NCBI RefSeq assembly: GCF_001894825.1
Contig: NZ_BCWY01000076.1
Location: 1-44,816 of the forward strand
DNA length: 44,816 nucleotides
DNA from: Rhodococcus jostii NBRC 16295
GTDB lineage: Bacteria > Actinomycetota > Actinomycetes > Mycobacteriales > Mycobacteriaceae
Direction of reading: 5' to 3'
Shown here: positions 32,058 through 40,816 of the stretch, piece after piece
Numbering within the stretch: position 1 is the first letter of the stretch
Layout of the letters: each line of letters opens with the position of its first letter
Position numbers and translations under genes: made by a program
Notes under the pieces: generated by a model
Databases searched by the model: none
What the model was told of the DNA's origin: nothing
What the model saw: the letters and a program-made list of their open reading frames with translations, nothing else

Positions 32058-34888
32058 CGCTGGTTCACCTCGATCTGTGCGTCGAGACGCGCTCCGAGAC
32101 TGCGGAGAACGTCGAGTACGAGACCGACCACGATGAGATACACGCCCAGGTCGAAGAACAGGGCGGTGACCATCTTGACGTGGCCGAACACCGGCAGCGT
32201 CACCTCGAAGACCGCGGAGGACAGGGCGGGTGCGCCGAGGAACAGCGATGCCAGCGCGGTGCCCGCGGCGAGCGTGAGGCCGAGGCCGAGGATCTTGCCC
32301 GCGTCGATCGGGACGGTCTCGCCGAGCTCGTAGCGTCCTCCCGCGAGGTACCGCAGGACGAGCGCGAGTCCGGCGGTGAGGCCGCCGGCGAATCCGCCGC
32401 CGGGTGCGTTGTGTCCGGCGAAGAAGAAGTACACCGACAACACCATGATGGTCGGGAAGATCAGCCGGGTCGTCACCTCGAGCACCAGCGAGCGGTGTTT
32501 CGGATCGATGAGGTCGCCGCCGAGCAGCCACGTGGTCTCCGAATGCGAGGCCGACGACTCGGCGGAGACCGCCGGTGCGTCGGACACGCGGGGGGCGCTG
32601 CCGAAGCGACGGTTCCGGAACACCAGGCTCGCGACACCCGTGGCGGCCACGAGCAGCACCGAGATCTCGCCGAGGGTGTCCCAGGCGCGGATGTCGACGA
32701 GCAGCACGTTGACGACGTTCTTGCCGTTGCCGAGGTAGTACGCGGCGTCGGGAAGCCGTTCGTAGATCGGCACCGAGTTGCGGGCGTTGATGGCGTACGC
32801 GCCGATCGTCGTGATGGTGGCACCGACCGCGACGGCCAGAAGGGCCCGCGGAATCTTGAACCCGATCGCCCGCCGCTCGTCCACCTCGGCGGGGAGCTTG
32901 CGGAACACGAGGACGAAGATGACGAGGGTCAGCGTCTCCACCAGGAACTGGGTCAGCGCCAGGTCGGGGGCGCCGTGCAGGGCGAACAGCACACCGCAGC
33001 CGTAACCGCTGAGACCGACGAGGATCACGCTGGCCAGGCGGTTCCGCATGACGGTCGCGGCGAGCGCGGCCGCGACCATCATCAACCCGATGACGAACTG
33101 CACCGGCGAATCCCACAGCCGGACGTCGGCGCGGGTGTTGGTGCCGGCGACGAGCAGTACCAGCGGCACCACCACCAGGGTGCCGAGGATGGTGGCCTGT
33201 GTCAGCGGGAGCGAACCGCGCTGGGTCGCGCCCGTCAGCCGCATCGACAGGGCGTCCATGCCGCGCAGTGTCGCGTCGTAGATCCGGTCTGCGTTGCCGA
33301 GCGGCGGATGCTCGAACCGCAACCGGTTGACCCAGCGCTGGGCCACGAAGAGCGCGGTACCGACCGCGAACACCAGCAGGGTGAGCAACAGCGCGGTATT
33401 GACGCCGTGCCACAGCGCGAGGTGGTAGTCGGAGGCGGCCGTGGCGGGCAGCGTGCGCGAGTACGGCGTCAGCAGCTTCTCCAGCTGCGGCGACACGAGT
33501 CCCGCGGCCAGACTCAGAACCGAGAGAACGGCGGGCGCGGCGAGGAACAGGGGTCCGGGGGCGTGCATGTTCTGCACGGCCGGACTCGGCCGCGCGAGAC
33601 GCTTGCGGCCGAACGCACCCCACATGAAGCGCACGCTGTAGGCGAGCGTCAGGATCGACCCGAACACGACCACGCCGACGGTGACGATCCGTGCCGGGTC
33701 GGCGAGGACGGACGTGCTCAGCAGGGAGTCGAATGCGGCTTCCTTGCCGACGAACCCGAGGAACGGCGGAAGTCCGGCCATGCTTGCCGCCGCCATCGCG
33801 GCGAAGACGGTGAGCGCCGGCGCACGGTCGCCGAGGTGCGCGAGTTTGCGGATGTCCCGGGTGCCCGTCGAGTGGTCGATGATGCCGACCACCATGAACA
33901 GGGCGGCCTTGAACATCGCGTGGGCGACGACCATGGTCATCCCGGCGAGCGCGGCGTCCCGGGTGCCGAGGCCGACGAGCACCATCATGAACCCGAGCTG
34001 ACTGACGGTGCCGAACGCCAGCACCAGTTTGAGGTCGAAGGCGCGCATCGCCCGCCATCCCGCGAGGACCATCGTCAGCAGGCCGAGCGTGATGATCGTG
34101 AACCGCCAGGGCGCCGAGTCCGCGAAGCCGGGCGACAGCCGCGCCACCAGATAGATGCCGGCCTTCACCATGGCCGCGGCGTGCAGATAACCGCTGACCG
34201 GGGTCGGGGCGGCCATCGCGCCGGGCAGCCAGAAGTGCAGGGGCACGATCGCGGATTTCGACAGTGCGCCGATGAGGATCAACACGACGGCGACGCCGGC
34301 GAGCCAGCCTCGCGGTGCGATCTCGATGAGTTCGGACAGGTTGTAGGTGCCGCCGACCTGGCCGAGGATAATGATGCCGACCAGCATCGCCAGACCACCC
34401 GCGGTGGTGACCAGCAGCGCCTGCGTCGCGGCCCGGCGGCTCGACGCGCGTTCGGCGTAGTGACCGACCAGCAGGAACGACAGGACGGTCGTCAGTTCCC
34501 AGAAGATGTACAGCAGCAACATGTTGTCGCTGGCGACGAGGCCGAACATGGCGCCGGCGAACGCCACCATCTCGGCGGCGAAGATGCCGAGGCGCGGTTC
34601 GTCGTCGGTGAAGTAGCGCGCGCAATAGATCAGGATCAGCGTGCCGATGCCCAGCACCAGCACCGACATGATCGCGGCGAGCGGATCGAACCAGAAGTCG
34701 AGGTCCATCGACAGCCCCGGAACCCACTCGATGGAGACCGTCTGGACTGTGCCCCAGTTCGCGATCACCCATCCAAGCGACGCCAGCGGGACGAGGGAGA
34801 GGGGGTAGAAACCGTTGCGGCCGAACTTGCGCACCACTAGCGGAGCCAGAACGGCGGCAACGGCATGGGCGAGCAGAACAGCAAGCAA
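32054..34888 (-). CDS. mrpA: Na+/H+ antiporter subunit MrpA-MrpB fusion
   Basis: A 944-residue polytopic protein. The N-terminal two-thirds is the NuoL-like MrpA channel with ELTTVLSFLLVGHYAERASSRRAATQALLVTTAGGLAMLVG, LPGAMAAPTPVSGYLHAAAMVKAGIYLVARL, LAFGTVSQLGFMMVLVGLGTRDAALAGMTMVVAHAMFKAALFMVVGIIDHSTGTRDIRKL and LPPFLGFVGKEA. It is followed by the MrpA C-terminal domain (DUF4040-like). The last ~150 residues are a full MnhB domain (TTRLIFPTIMVLSVYFFFAGHNAPGGGFAGGLTAGLALVLRYLAGG), so MrpB is fused as in other actinobacteria. The start is TTG 34888, supported by GGAG 6 nt upstream and by an in-frame stop just before. First gene of the operon. Confidence 0.95.
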   Translation of the reverse strand: MLAVLLAHAVAAVLAPLVVRKFGRNGFYPLSLVPLASLGWVIANWGTVQTVSIEWVPGLSMDLDFWFDPLAAIMSVLVLGIGTLILIYCARYFTDDEPRLGIFAAEMVAFAGAMFGLVASDNMLLLYIFWELTTVLSFLLVGHYAERASSRRAATQALLVTTAGGLAMLVGIIILGQVGGTYNLSELIEIAPRGWLAGVAVVLILIGALSKSAIVPLHFWLPGAMAAPTPVSGYLHAAAMVKAGIYLVARLSPGFADSAPWRFTIITLGLLTMVLAGWRAMRAFDLKLVLAFGTVSQLGFMMVLVGLGTRDAALAGMTMVVAHAMFKAALFMVVGIIDHSTGTRDIRKLAHLGDRAPALTVFAAMAAASMAGLPPFLGFVGKEAAFDSLLSTSVLADPARIVTVGVVVFGSILTLAYSVRFMWGAFGRKRLARPSPAVQNMHAPGPLFLAAPAVLSVLSLAAGLVSPQLEKLLTPYSRTLPATAASDYHLALWHGVNTALLLTLLVFAVGTALFVAQRWVNRLRFEHPPLGNADRIYDATLRGMDALSMRLTGATQRGSLPLTQATILGTLVVVPLVLLVAGTNTRADVRLWDSPVQFVIGLMMVAAALAATVMRNRLASVILVGLSGYGCGVLFALHGAPDLALTQFLVETLTLVIFVLVFRKLPAEVDERRAIGFKIPRALLAVAVGATITTIGAYAINARNSVPIYERLPDAAYYLGNGKNVVNVLLVDIRAWDTLGEISVLLVAATGVASLVFRNRRFGSAPRVSDAPAVSAESSASHSETTWLLGGDLIDPKHRSLVLEVTTRLIFPTIMVLSVYFFFAGHNAPGGGFAGGLTAGLALVLRYLAGGRYELGETVPIDAGKILGLGLTLAAGTALASLFLGAPALSSAVFEVTLPVFGHVKMVTALFFDLGVYLIVVGLVLDVLRSLGARLDAQIEVNQR

Positions 34889-34946
34889 AAGGCACTCCGT
34901 CGGGGGTCAGCGGGCGGCGGGGTGTCGGAACGAAACGAACCGAGTC

Positions 34947-34984
34947 GTGTAGACCGTTCGCTTAGCTAGCGAGTTGGGCTACAC
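34947..34984. promoter_or_regulatory. Nested dyad between mrpA and the Nudix gene
   Basis: GTGTAG (34947-34952) and CTACAC (34979-34984) flank TCGCT-TAGCT-AGCGA (34958-34972); the two dyads share almost the same axis. It lies about 60 bp before the mrpA start and 60 bp before the divergent Nudix start. An operator or hairpin for either gene is possible. No clear -10/-35 was seen. Confidence 0.45.
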
Positions 34985-35047
34985 GTACATCCTACTGGGT
35001 CGGTTATTCGGACTCACAATCGCGGCAAATCGGACTAAAGGGGCGGA

Positions 35048-35500
35048 ATGTGTTATGAGCGACTTCCCGGACTGATCTATCTTGTGAGTGTGCCTGCCGA
35101 GATCCGAACCGCCGCGCTCGCCCACATCCGCGACCGGAAACTCCTCCAGACCCGATCGGTGGGGAAGACCGCGTTCTACATGGCCGGCGGCAAGATCGAT
35201 CCGGGCGAGAACGCCGAACAGGCTCTGCACCGAGAGATCCGGGAAGAACTCGACGCCGGGATCGTCGACGGGACACTCGAGCACCTGGGGGTGTTCGAGG
35301 CACCCGCGTACGGACATCCCGAGGGCACGGATCTGCACATGACCTGCTTCCTCGCCGAACTCGGCGCCGAACCCCGGCCGACGAGCGAGATCGCCGAACT
35401 GCGGTACTTCACCGTCGACGAGTACGCGGCGATGCCGGAGGTCGCGCCCGGCTCGATGCTCGTGTTCCGCCGACTGCAGTCGCTCGGCCTCCTCGACTAG
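35048..35500 (+). CDS. Nudix hydrolase
   Basis: A 150-residue (from ATG 35048) Nudix protein. The Nudix box is GKIDPGE at residues 48-54, then seven residues and REIREELDAGI at 62-72, keeping the metal-binding Glu residues but with Asp at the usual Gly position, as in several NUDIX_55-like proteins. The ATG at 35048 has AAAGGGG 4 nt upstream; GTG 35084 or 35090 would begin at VSVPAEIRTAALAHIRDRK, which is closer to where the domain starts and is also plausible. Substrate unknown. The stop TAG overlaps the TAG of the convergent membrane-protein gene by 4 nt (CTAG). Confidence 0.85.
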   Translation: MCYERLPGLIYLVSVPAEIRTAALAHIRDRKLLQTRSVGKTAFYMAGGKIDPGENAEQALHREIREELDAGIVDGTLEHLGVFEAPAYGHPEGTDLHMTCFLAELGAEPRPTSEIAELRYFTVDEYAAMPEVAPGSMLVFRRLQSLGLLD

Positions 35501-36837
35501 CTGCCGTCCGGGGTATTGCGCCGCTCGTGTACCGCGTAGACGCAGAACGCGACGACGAGCAGCATCGCGACACCGGCGAGATGGTCGGACGCGGCCGTCG
35601 AGGCCGGCGACGACGGCAGGCGGTTGCTGGTGGTCGCATCCGAGTAGACCACCCGGCTGCGGGGAACGGTGGTCGCCGCAACGAACACCAGCGACGCGAA
35701 CGGCAGCGCCAGACCGAGCACCGCGACGGGCGCCGAACCCGGCAGCGCGGAGGCGAGCGCGAAACCCGTCCCGCCGCCCAGAACGGCCAGCCGGAACAGG
35801 AGTGCGACGCCGTCGTTGCCGAAGTCGGGCCAGACGGTCGCGACCAGTGGAACGAGGGCGGCGAGACACAGGCCCCACCCGGGCCGGCGCCACTTCGGCG
35901 GAACCCTGACCGCCACCGCGATTCCCGCGGCCAGGGTGAACACGCCGACCGCGAGCAGGGCCGCCGCCGGAATCGTCACCCGCGGGGTCCGGAGGTCGTC
36001 GAGGACGAGCACGGCCGCGGCGGTGACACCGGTGGCGGCGAGGAGAAAGCGTCCGTCGAGCCCGGGGAATCGGCGTGCGATCAGGGCCGTGCCCGCCACG
36101 ATCACGGCGAGGGAGAACGCGACGATCAGCCACACCGTCATCGGCTCACCGAATTCCTGGTCGTCGATCCACGCCCCGAGCAACCGGTTGAGCAGGGCGA
36201 GGGCCAGGGCGCCGACCAGCGCCGTCAGCAGCGTCTTCCGGTCGGGTCGTTGTACCCGGAACTGCGACCGCGCCACGACCGCCGACGCGACGGCGAGCAC
36301 GAGCACCCCGACGAGCAGCCACTGCGGGGGTTCACCGATCGCGGAGGTGCTCATGCTGGCGGGTTCCACATAGGCGGCGTCGCCGCGCGGCAGTCGCTGC
36401 ACACTCGCGAGGAGGAACGCACCCGCGACTCCGAGTGTCAGAGCCAGTTGCGGAGCCCAGCGACCCCACACCGCCGCGACCGCCGCACCCAGCAGGAACC
36501 CGGCAGTCGCGGTCTTGGCGAAGTGCAGGGCGATCAGCGTGTCGACACCGCCCGCGTGGGGCACCACCCACCGGGCACCGATCAGGACCAGTGCGCACAC
36601 TGCTGCCAGAAGCCACGACAGCCGCCGAGAGCCGGAGCGTTGCAGACCGGCCACGGCGACGACGGCGAGGACGAGGGCCACCACCACACCCGTCGGCTGG
36701 CTGCTGAGCCAGCGGTCGATCTCACGATCGGAGGCGTTGATCGTCCAGGCCCGGTTGCGGGGATTGGTGAGGACGAAACCGGCCAGTGCGCCGGACGCGA
36801 GAGCAGCCGCGGCCGACAGAGGTTCGCGGAAGTCCAT
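35497..36837 (-). CDS. Hypothetical multi-pass membrane protein
   Basis: A 446-residue Ala/Val/Leu-rich protein with about 12 predicted spans, e.g. VVALVLAVVAVAGLQ, LSWLLAAVCALVLIGARWVV, TATAGFLLGAAVAAVW, WLLVGVLVLAVASAVVA, LTALVGALALALLNRLL, VWLIVAFSLAVIVAGTALIA, AALLAVGVFTLAAGIAVAV and LAGVAMLLVVAFCVYAVHE. I do not recognise a family or catalytic motif. ATG 36837 is chosen because it begins just before the first span and the longer upstream frame would cover the promoter of the divergent gene at 36950. Compartment: cytoplasmic membrane. Confidence 0.75.
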   Translation of the reverse strand: MDFREPLSAAAALASGALAGFVLTNPRNRAWTINASDREIDRWLSSQPTGVVVALVLAVVAVAGLQRSGSRRLSWLLAAVCALVLIGARWVVPHAGGVDTLIALHFAKTATAGFLLGAAVAAVWGRWAPQLALTLGVAGAFLLASVQRLPRGDAAYVEPASMSTSAIGEPPQWLLVGVLVLAVASAVVARSQFRVQRPDRKTLLTALVGALALALLNRLLGAWIDDQEFGEPMTVWLIVAFSLAVIVAGTALIARRFPGLDGRFLLAATGVTAAAVLVLDDLRTPRVTIPAAALLAVGVFTLAAGIAVAVRVPPKWRRPGWGLCLAALVPLVATVWPDFGNDGVALLFRLAVLGGGTGFALASALPGSAPVAVLGLALPFASLVFVAATTVPRSRVVYSDATTSNRLPSSPASTAASDHLAGVAMLLVVAFCVYAVHERRNTPDGS

Positions 36838-36949
36838 TCGCTCACGGTACTCGAGCGGGTAGGAATGGAACCGGCGAACCCGGCGTTGGCACCGAAGGCG
36901 TGCCCGAGAACCACTCCGATCGAATACACCCGAGGCGAGGAGCCCAACT

Positions 36950-37702
36950 ATGACGTCGATCAACGAGAAGGCCACCACCCTGCTGGCGCTGCACCAGCCC
37001 GGCAACCCCGTCATCCTGCCCACAGTGTGGGATGCCTGGTCTGCGAATCTGGCTGTGTCCGCCGGGTTTCAGGCACTGACGGTCGGAAGCCACCCGGTGT
37101 CCGACTCGATCGGCAAACCGGACAACGAGGGGATCACGTTCGATGAGCTGCTGCACCGCATCTCGCAGATTACCGCGGCCGTGGATCTGCCGCTCTCCGT
37201 CGACATCGAGTCGGGATACGGGCTCGAACCCGCGCGACTGATCGAGGGGCTGATCGGTGCGGGAGCGGTGGGCCTGAACATCGAGGACACGGTCCACAGC
37301 GAGGGCGGGCGTCTCCGCGAGCCGCAGGAGCACGCCGACTTCGTCGGCGGATTGCGGCAGGCCGCCGACGCCGCCGGGGTCCACGTGGTCGTGAACGCGC
37401 GCACCGACCTGTTCGTGAAGCAGGTGGGCGACGAGACAGACCGGGTCGACCGTGCGATCGCGCGGCTGAAGCTCGCCGCCGAGGCCGGAGCGGACGTCCT
37501 GTACCCGGTGGGCCGCCACGACGACGCCACCCAGAAGAGGCTCACGTCGGAGCTGCCGCTGCCCGTCAACGCCATCGGGCTGCCCGATCAGGACGACCCG
37601 GCGAGCTTCGGCCCGCTCGGGGTCGCGCGCGTGAGCTTCGGGCCGTTCTTCCAGGCCGCCCTCTCAGCGCACGCGGCTACGCTGCTCGGCCGCTGGTCCT
37701 GA
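36950..37702 (+). CDS. Isocitrate lyase/PEP mutase family protein
   Basis: A 250-residue TIM-barrel protein. Recognisable elements are ILPTVWDAWSANLAVSAGFQALTVGS at the N-terminus, LPLSVDIESGYG (the metal-site Asp/Glu motif of the superfamily), VGLNIEDTVH, VVVNARTDLF and VARVSFGPFFQ. The KKCGH-type gating loop of isocitrate and methylisocitrate lyases is missing (region DTVHSEGGRLREPQEHAD instead), so it is probably not a true isocitrate lyase. It may act on another alpha-keto or oxaloacetate-like acid. ATG 36950. The stop (37700-37702) abuts the palindrome at 37703. Confidence 0.85.
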   Translation: MTSINEKATTLLALHQPGNPVILPTVWDAWSANLAVSAGFQALTVGSHPVSDSIGKPDNEGITFDELLHRISQITAAVDLPLSVDIESGYGLEPARLIEGLIGAGAVGLNIEDTVHSEGGRLREPQEHADFVGGLRQAADAAGVHVVVNARTDLFVKQVGDETDRVDRAIARLKLAAEAGADVLYPVGRHDDATQKRLTSELPLPVNAIGLPDQDDPASFGPLGVARVSFGPFFQAALSAHAATLLGRWS

Positions 37703-37748
37703 CCCGTGAGTACTTGTTAACCGCCCGCGGTTAACAAGTACTCACGGG
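37703..37748. terminator. Repeated stop-bearing palindrome, copy 2 (bidirectional terminator candidate)
   Basis: A perfect inverted repeat: 21-bp arms with core GTGAGTACTTGTTAAC and its complement, 4-nt loop CCCG. It lies between convergent genes. The TGA of the AAA ATPase gene (37742-37744 on the minus strand) is inside the right arm. Near-identical to copy 1 at 17511-17552, over 20 kb away. Confidence 0.8.
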
Positions 37749-39925
37749 CGCGTCAGCGCATAGGCCTTCAGGTGCGCCACTTGCTCGGGATCGAGTGAGG
37801 GGCGCACCTTTTCGCGTGCCTCGGCCACGTCGGCCGCCGTGACGTCGGCGGCGTCGATGTTCCGCCGCATGGCGGCCAGCGCGGCCTCCCGCAGCAGTGC
37901 CGAGCAGTCGGCGGCCGAGTAGCCGTCGAGGTCGTGGGCCAGGGCGTCGAGGTCGACGTCGCCCGCGAGGGGGACCGCCTTGCCGGACGTCCGGAGGATG
38001 GCGCGGCGGGCGTCGCCGTCCGGTGGCGGCACGAACACAAGTCGCTCCAGGCGGCCGGGTCGCAGCAACGCCGGGTCTATGAGGTCGGGGCGGTTGGTGG
38101 CGGCGACGACCACGACGTCGCGGAGCGGTTCGACGCCGTCGAGTTCGGTGAGCAGCGATGCCACCACCCGATCGGACACCCCGGAATCGGAACTCTGACC
38201 GCGTCGCGGAGCCAGCGCGTCCACCTCGTCGAGGAAGATCAGCGACGGCGCCGAATCGCGCGCACGCTGGAACAACTCGCGGACGGCCTTTTCCGACGCG
38301 CCCACCCACTTGTCCATCAGCTCGGCGCCCTTCACGGCGTGCACGCTCAGATGTCCCGAACTGGCCAGCGCCCGAACGAGATAGGTCTTGCCGCAGCCGG
38401 GCGGGCCGTAGAGCAGCACGCCGCGTGGTGGGTCGACACCCAGACGGGCGAACGAATCCGGATGCTGCAGCGGCCACAGGACCGCCTCCGTCAGCGCCTG
38501 CTTGGTCTCCACCATGTCGCCGACGTCGTCGAGGGTGAGGCTGCCGATCGCGAGTTCCTCGCTGCCCGACCTCGACAGCGGACGGATGACGTCGAGGGCG
38601 CCGAGCAGATCGTCCTGGGTGAGCGCCGGGTCGATCGGCTTCCGGGTGGCGCGCGACGCGGCGCGGAGGGCGGCTTCCCGGCACAGTGCGGCGAGGTCGG
38701 CGACGACGAACCCGGGTGTGCGCGCCGCGATCGCGTCGAGGGTGACGCCGTCGGTGGGGACCTTCCGCAGGAGCAGTTCCAGGAGCGCTCTGCGGGTGGA
38801 GCCGTCGGGCAGTGTCAGCGCGAGTTCGCGGTCGCAGAGGTCCTGCCCGCGGAGCCGGCTGTCGATCGATTCCGGGTGCGCCGACGTCGCGACGAACGCG
38901 ACCCCGACGGTCTCCACCGCGCGGCGGAGTTGTTCGACGATCAGCGCCGACACCGGTTCGGGGGTGGCCGGCAGCAGGGCGTCGATGTCGGTGATCAGCA
39001 GGACGCCACCGCCGCGGATCCCTTCCACCGCGGCCGTGACCCGTTTCAACCGCGAATCGGCTTCCAGCGCTCCGGCACTCGGACCGTCGAGTTCGACGAC
39101 CCGCCGGGACGCGAGGACCGAACGGGCGAGCGTCGCCTTCCCGACGCCGGCGGGCCCGGTCACCAGAACCCCCAGATGGGGTGAGGCGCCGAGTTTCCGG
39201 AGCAGTTCGGGTTCGTCGAGTGCCAGCCCCAGCCACTCGGTGAGCTTGGCGGCCTGAGTCTGCGCGCCGACGAGGTCCTCGACCGGAACCGGGGGATCGT
39301 CCGCGGCGGCCGGGACGGGGGGCGCGGACAGCCGGGAGGGCGCCACAGACACCGACGGGCGCACCCCCTCGCCCCACCCGACCGCGGTGTTGGGCTGCAC
39401 GCTCACCGGACCACCGGCGGGGTCGACCCCGGTCACGGTGAGCAACTCGGACGTCCAGGCGACGCCGAACGTCCGGGACAGCGCCTGCGTCGCCGGTGCG
39501 GTGCTGGTGCCGGGGCCCAGGTCGCGGGGGAGGAGCGACACGGTGTCGCCGACGGTGAGGACCTTGCCGAGCAGGGCGTGACGGAGGGTGACGTCGGAGA
39601 TGGAGTTGACGGCCAGAGCGGATCCGCTGACCGTCACCGTCTTCCCGCCGTACACCGTCACGGGTGTCACGACGACGGTGCTGTTCTCGGACAGCCCGGC
39701 ATTGGACAGTGTCACGTCGTCGAGGAGTGCAGTCCCGGTGGGGGTTCCGGCCGGAGCACGGCCGGCCACCGCGGCGGTGCGGCGGGCGCCGACCAGGGCG
39801 ATGGCGTCCCATTCGCGGAGGCCGAGCGCGGCGAGGGCTTCCGGATGCAGCCGCACCACGCCGCGCCGGGCGTCGGCGGCCGAGGTGTTCAGTCGGACTG
39901 TGAGCGCGAGTTCCGGTGAGGTCAC
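37742..39925 (-). CDS. Cdc48/VAT-like AAA ATPase (Rv0435c-like)
   Basis: A 727-residue protein with an N-terminal double-psi-barrel/Cdc48-N domain (TVRLNTSAADARRGVVRLHPEALAALGLREWDAIALVG, about residues 1-190) and two AAA modules. D1 has Walker A GPAGVGKAT and Walker B-like GGGVLLITDIDALL; D2 has Walker A GPPGCGKTY, Walker B SLIFLDEVDALAPRRG and the sensor/arginine-finger region VVVAATNRPDLIDPALLRPGRLERLVFVPPPD. D1 is less canonical than D2. It probably unfolds or remodels protein complexes as a hexamer. GTG 39925. Conserved downstream neighbour of pssA and psd in actinobacteria. Confidence 0.92.
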   Translation of the reverse strand: MTSPELALTVRLNTSAADARRGVVRLHPEALAALGLREWDAIALVGARRTAAVAGRAPAGTPTGTALLDDVTLSNAGLSENSTVVVTPVTVYGGKTVTVSGSALAVNSISDVTLRHALLGKVLTVGDTVSLLPRDLGPGTSTAPATQALSRTFGVAWTSELLTVTGVDPAGGPVSVQPNTAVGWGEGVRPSVSVAPSRLSAPPVPAAADDPPVPVEDLVGAQTQAAKLTEWLGLALDEPELLRKLGASPHLGVLVTGPAGVGKATLARSVLASRRVVELDGPSAGALEADSRLKRVTAAVEGIRGGGVLLITDIDALLPATPEPVSALIVEQLRRAVETVGVAFVATSAHPESIDSRLRGQDLCDRELALTLPDGSTRRALLELLLRKVPTDGVTLDAIAARTPGFVVADLAALCREAALRAASRATRKPIDPALTQDDLLGALDVIRPLSRSGSEELAIGSLTLDDVGDMVETKQALTEAVLWPLQHPDSFARLGVDPPRGVLLYGPPGCGKTYLVRALASSGHLSVHAVKGAELMDKWVGASEKAVRELFQRARDSAPSLIFLDEVDALAPRRGQSSDSGVSDRVVASLLTELDGVEPLRDVVVVAATNRPDLIDPALLRPGRLERLVFVPPPDGDARRAILRTSGKAVPLAGDVDLDALAHDLDGYSAADCSALLREAALAAMRRNIDAADVTAADVAEAREKVRPSLDPEQVAHLKAYALTRP

Positions 39926-39952
39926 GCCGTCGAGCCTACGTGCGGGAGCGTC

Positions 39953-40816
39953 CTACCGGGCCCGGGGACGGCGCAGTCCGAGCCGTGCCGCCGATCGCCT
40001 GCCGCGGGCGTCGGGCTGACGCCGGATGGCACGCCGCTCGGCGGGCTTGATGTCCCACGTCTCGGGCCGCGCCGCCACCCACCGCTTCGAGTGGACCGCG
40101 AACGGAATGTGCGCGAGGTACACCGCCACGAGGACGAGCAGCAGGATGTACGGGTAGGTGACCAGGGCCGCCGCCGCGAGCGCCACCAGGACGAGGAGAC
40201 CGGCCGCCATGTGCGGGGGCACGGACACCGTCTTCAGCGCGAGCGTGGGGATGCGGCTGACGATCAGCGCGGCGGAGATCACGGTCCACGCCACTACGAC
40301 GGGATACGACGACCACCAGCCGTCGCCCCACTGCGCCGCGGCCGCCAGCGGGGCCAGCGCGACCAGCGCGCCGGCCGGCGCAGGCACCCCGGTGAAGTAC
40401 TCGTTGGTGTAGCCCGGCGCGTCGTCTTCGTCGAGGAGCGTGTTGAACCGCGCCAGCCGCAGCACGATGCTCACCGCGTAGATCAGCGCGATGATCCAGC
40501 CGAAGCTCTGCCCGTCCAGCAGTGTCACGTAGAGGACGAGGGCCGGGGCGACGCCGAAGGAGATGGAATCGGCCAGCGAATCCAGTTCGGCGCCCATCTT
40601 GCTGGTGGCGTCGAGAAGGCGCGCGATGCGCCCGTCGAGCGAATCGAGCACCGCGGCGGCGCCGATCATCGCCAGCGACGTTCCCAGGTCGCCGTCGAGC
40701 GCGAACTTGACGGCGGACAGTCCCGCGCACAGGGCGAGGATCGTGACCACACTCGGCAGCAGCCGAACCGCCTGCTGTGGTCGTCCCCGCCGCTGTTGCT
40801 TCGCGTTCGCGATCAC
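39953..40816 (-). CDS. pssA: CDP-diacylglycerol-serine O-phosphatidyltransferase
   Basis: A 287-residue membrane enzyme forming phosphatidylserine from CDP-diacylglycerol and serine. The CDP-alcohol phosphotransferase motif DGxxAR...G...D...D is present: LDSLDGRIARLLDATSKMGAELDSLADSISFG, with the catalytic Asp residues. About six to eight spans follow. The C-terminal basic tail (AERRAIRRQPDARGRRSAARLGLRRPRAR) is longer than the core requires. GTG 40816 overlaps the psd stop (GTGA), so synthesis is coupled to psd. Confidence 0.95.
   Translation of the reverse strand: MIANAKQQRRGRPQQAVRLLPSVVTILALCAGLSAVKFALDGDLGTSLAMIGAAAVLDSLDGRIARLLDATSKMGAELDSLADSISFGVAPALVLYVTLLDGQSFGWIIALIYAVSIVLRLARFNTLLDEDDAPGYTNEYFTGVPAPAGALVALAPLAAAAQWGDGWWSSYPVVVAWTVISAALIVSRIPTLALKTVSVPPHMAAGLLVLVALAAAALVTYPYILLLVLVAVYLAHIPFAVHSKRWVAARPETWDIKPAERRAIRRQPDARGRRSAARLGLRRPRAR

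Noticed and set aside
32180..34840. An 886-residue open frame antisense to mrpA
   Set aside because: It lies wholly opposite the well-supported mrpA, is rich in Arg/Glu/Asp/Gln/His low-complexity sequence, and shows no domain. GC-rich codon bias produces such antisense frames.
31470..34895. A 1141-residue minus-strand open frame ending as mrpC
   Set aside because: Only the last 195 residues are real (mrpC). The upstream part is the mrpA region in another frame, Arg/Pro/Ala-rich and without family motifs.
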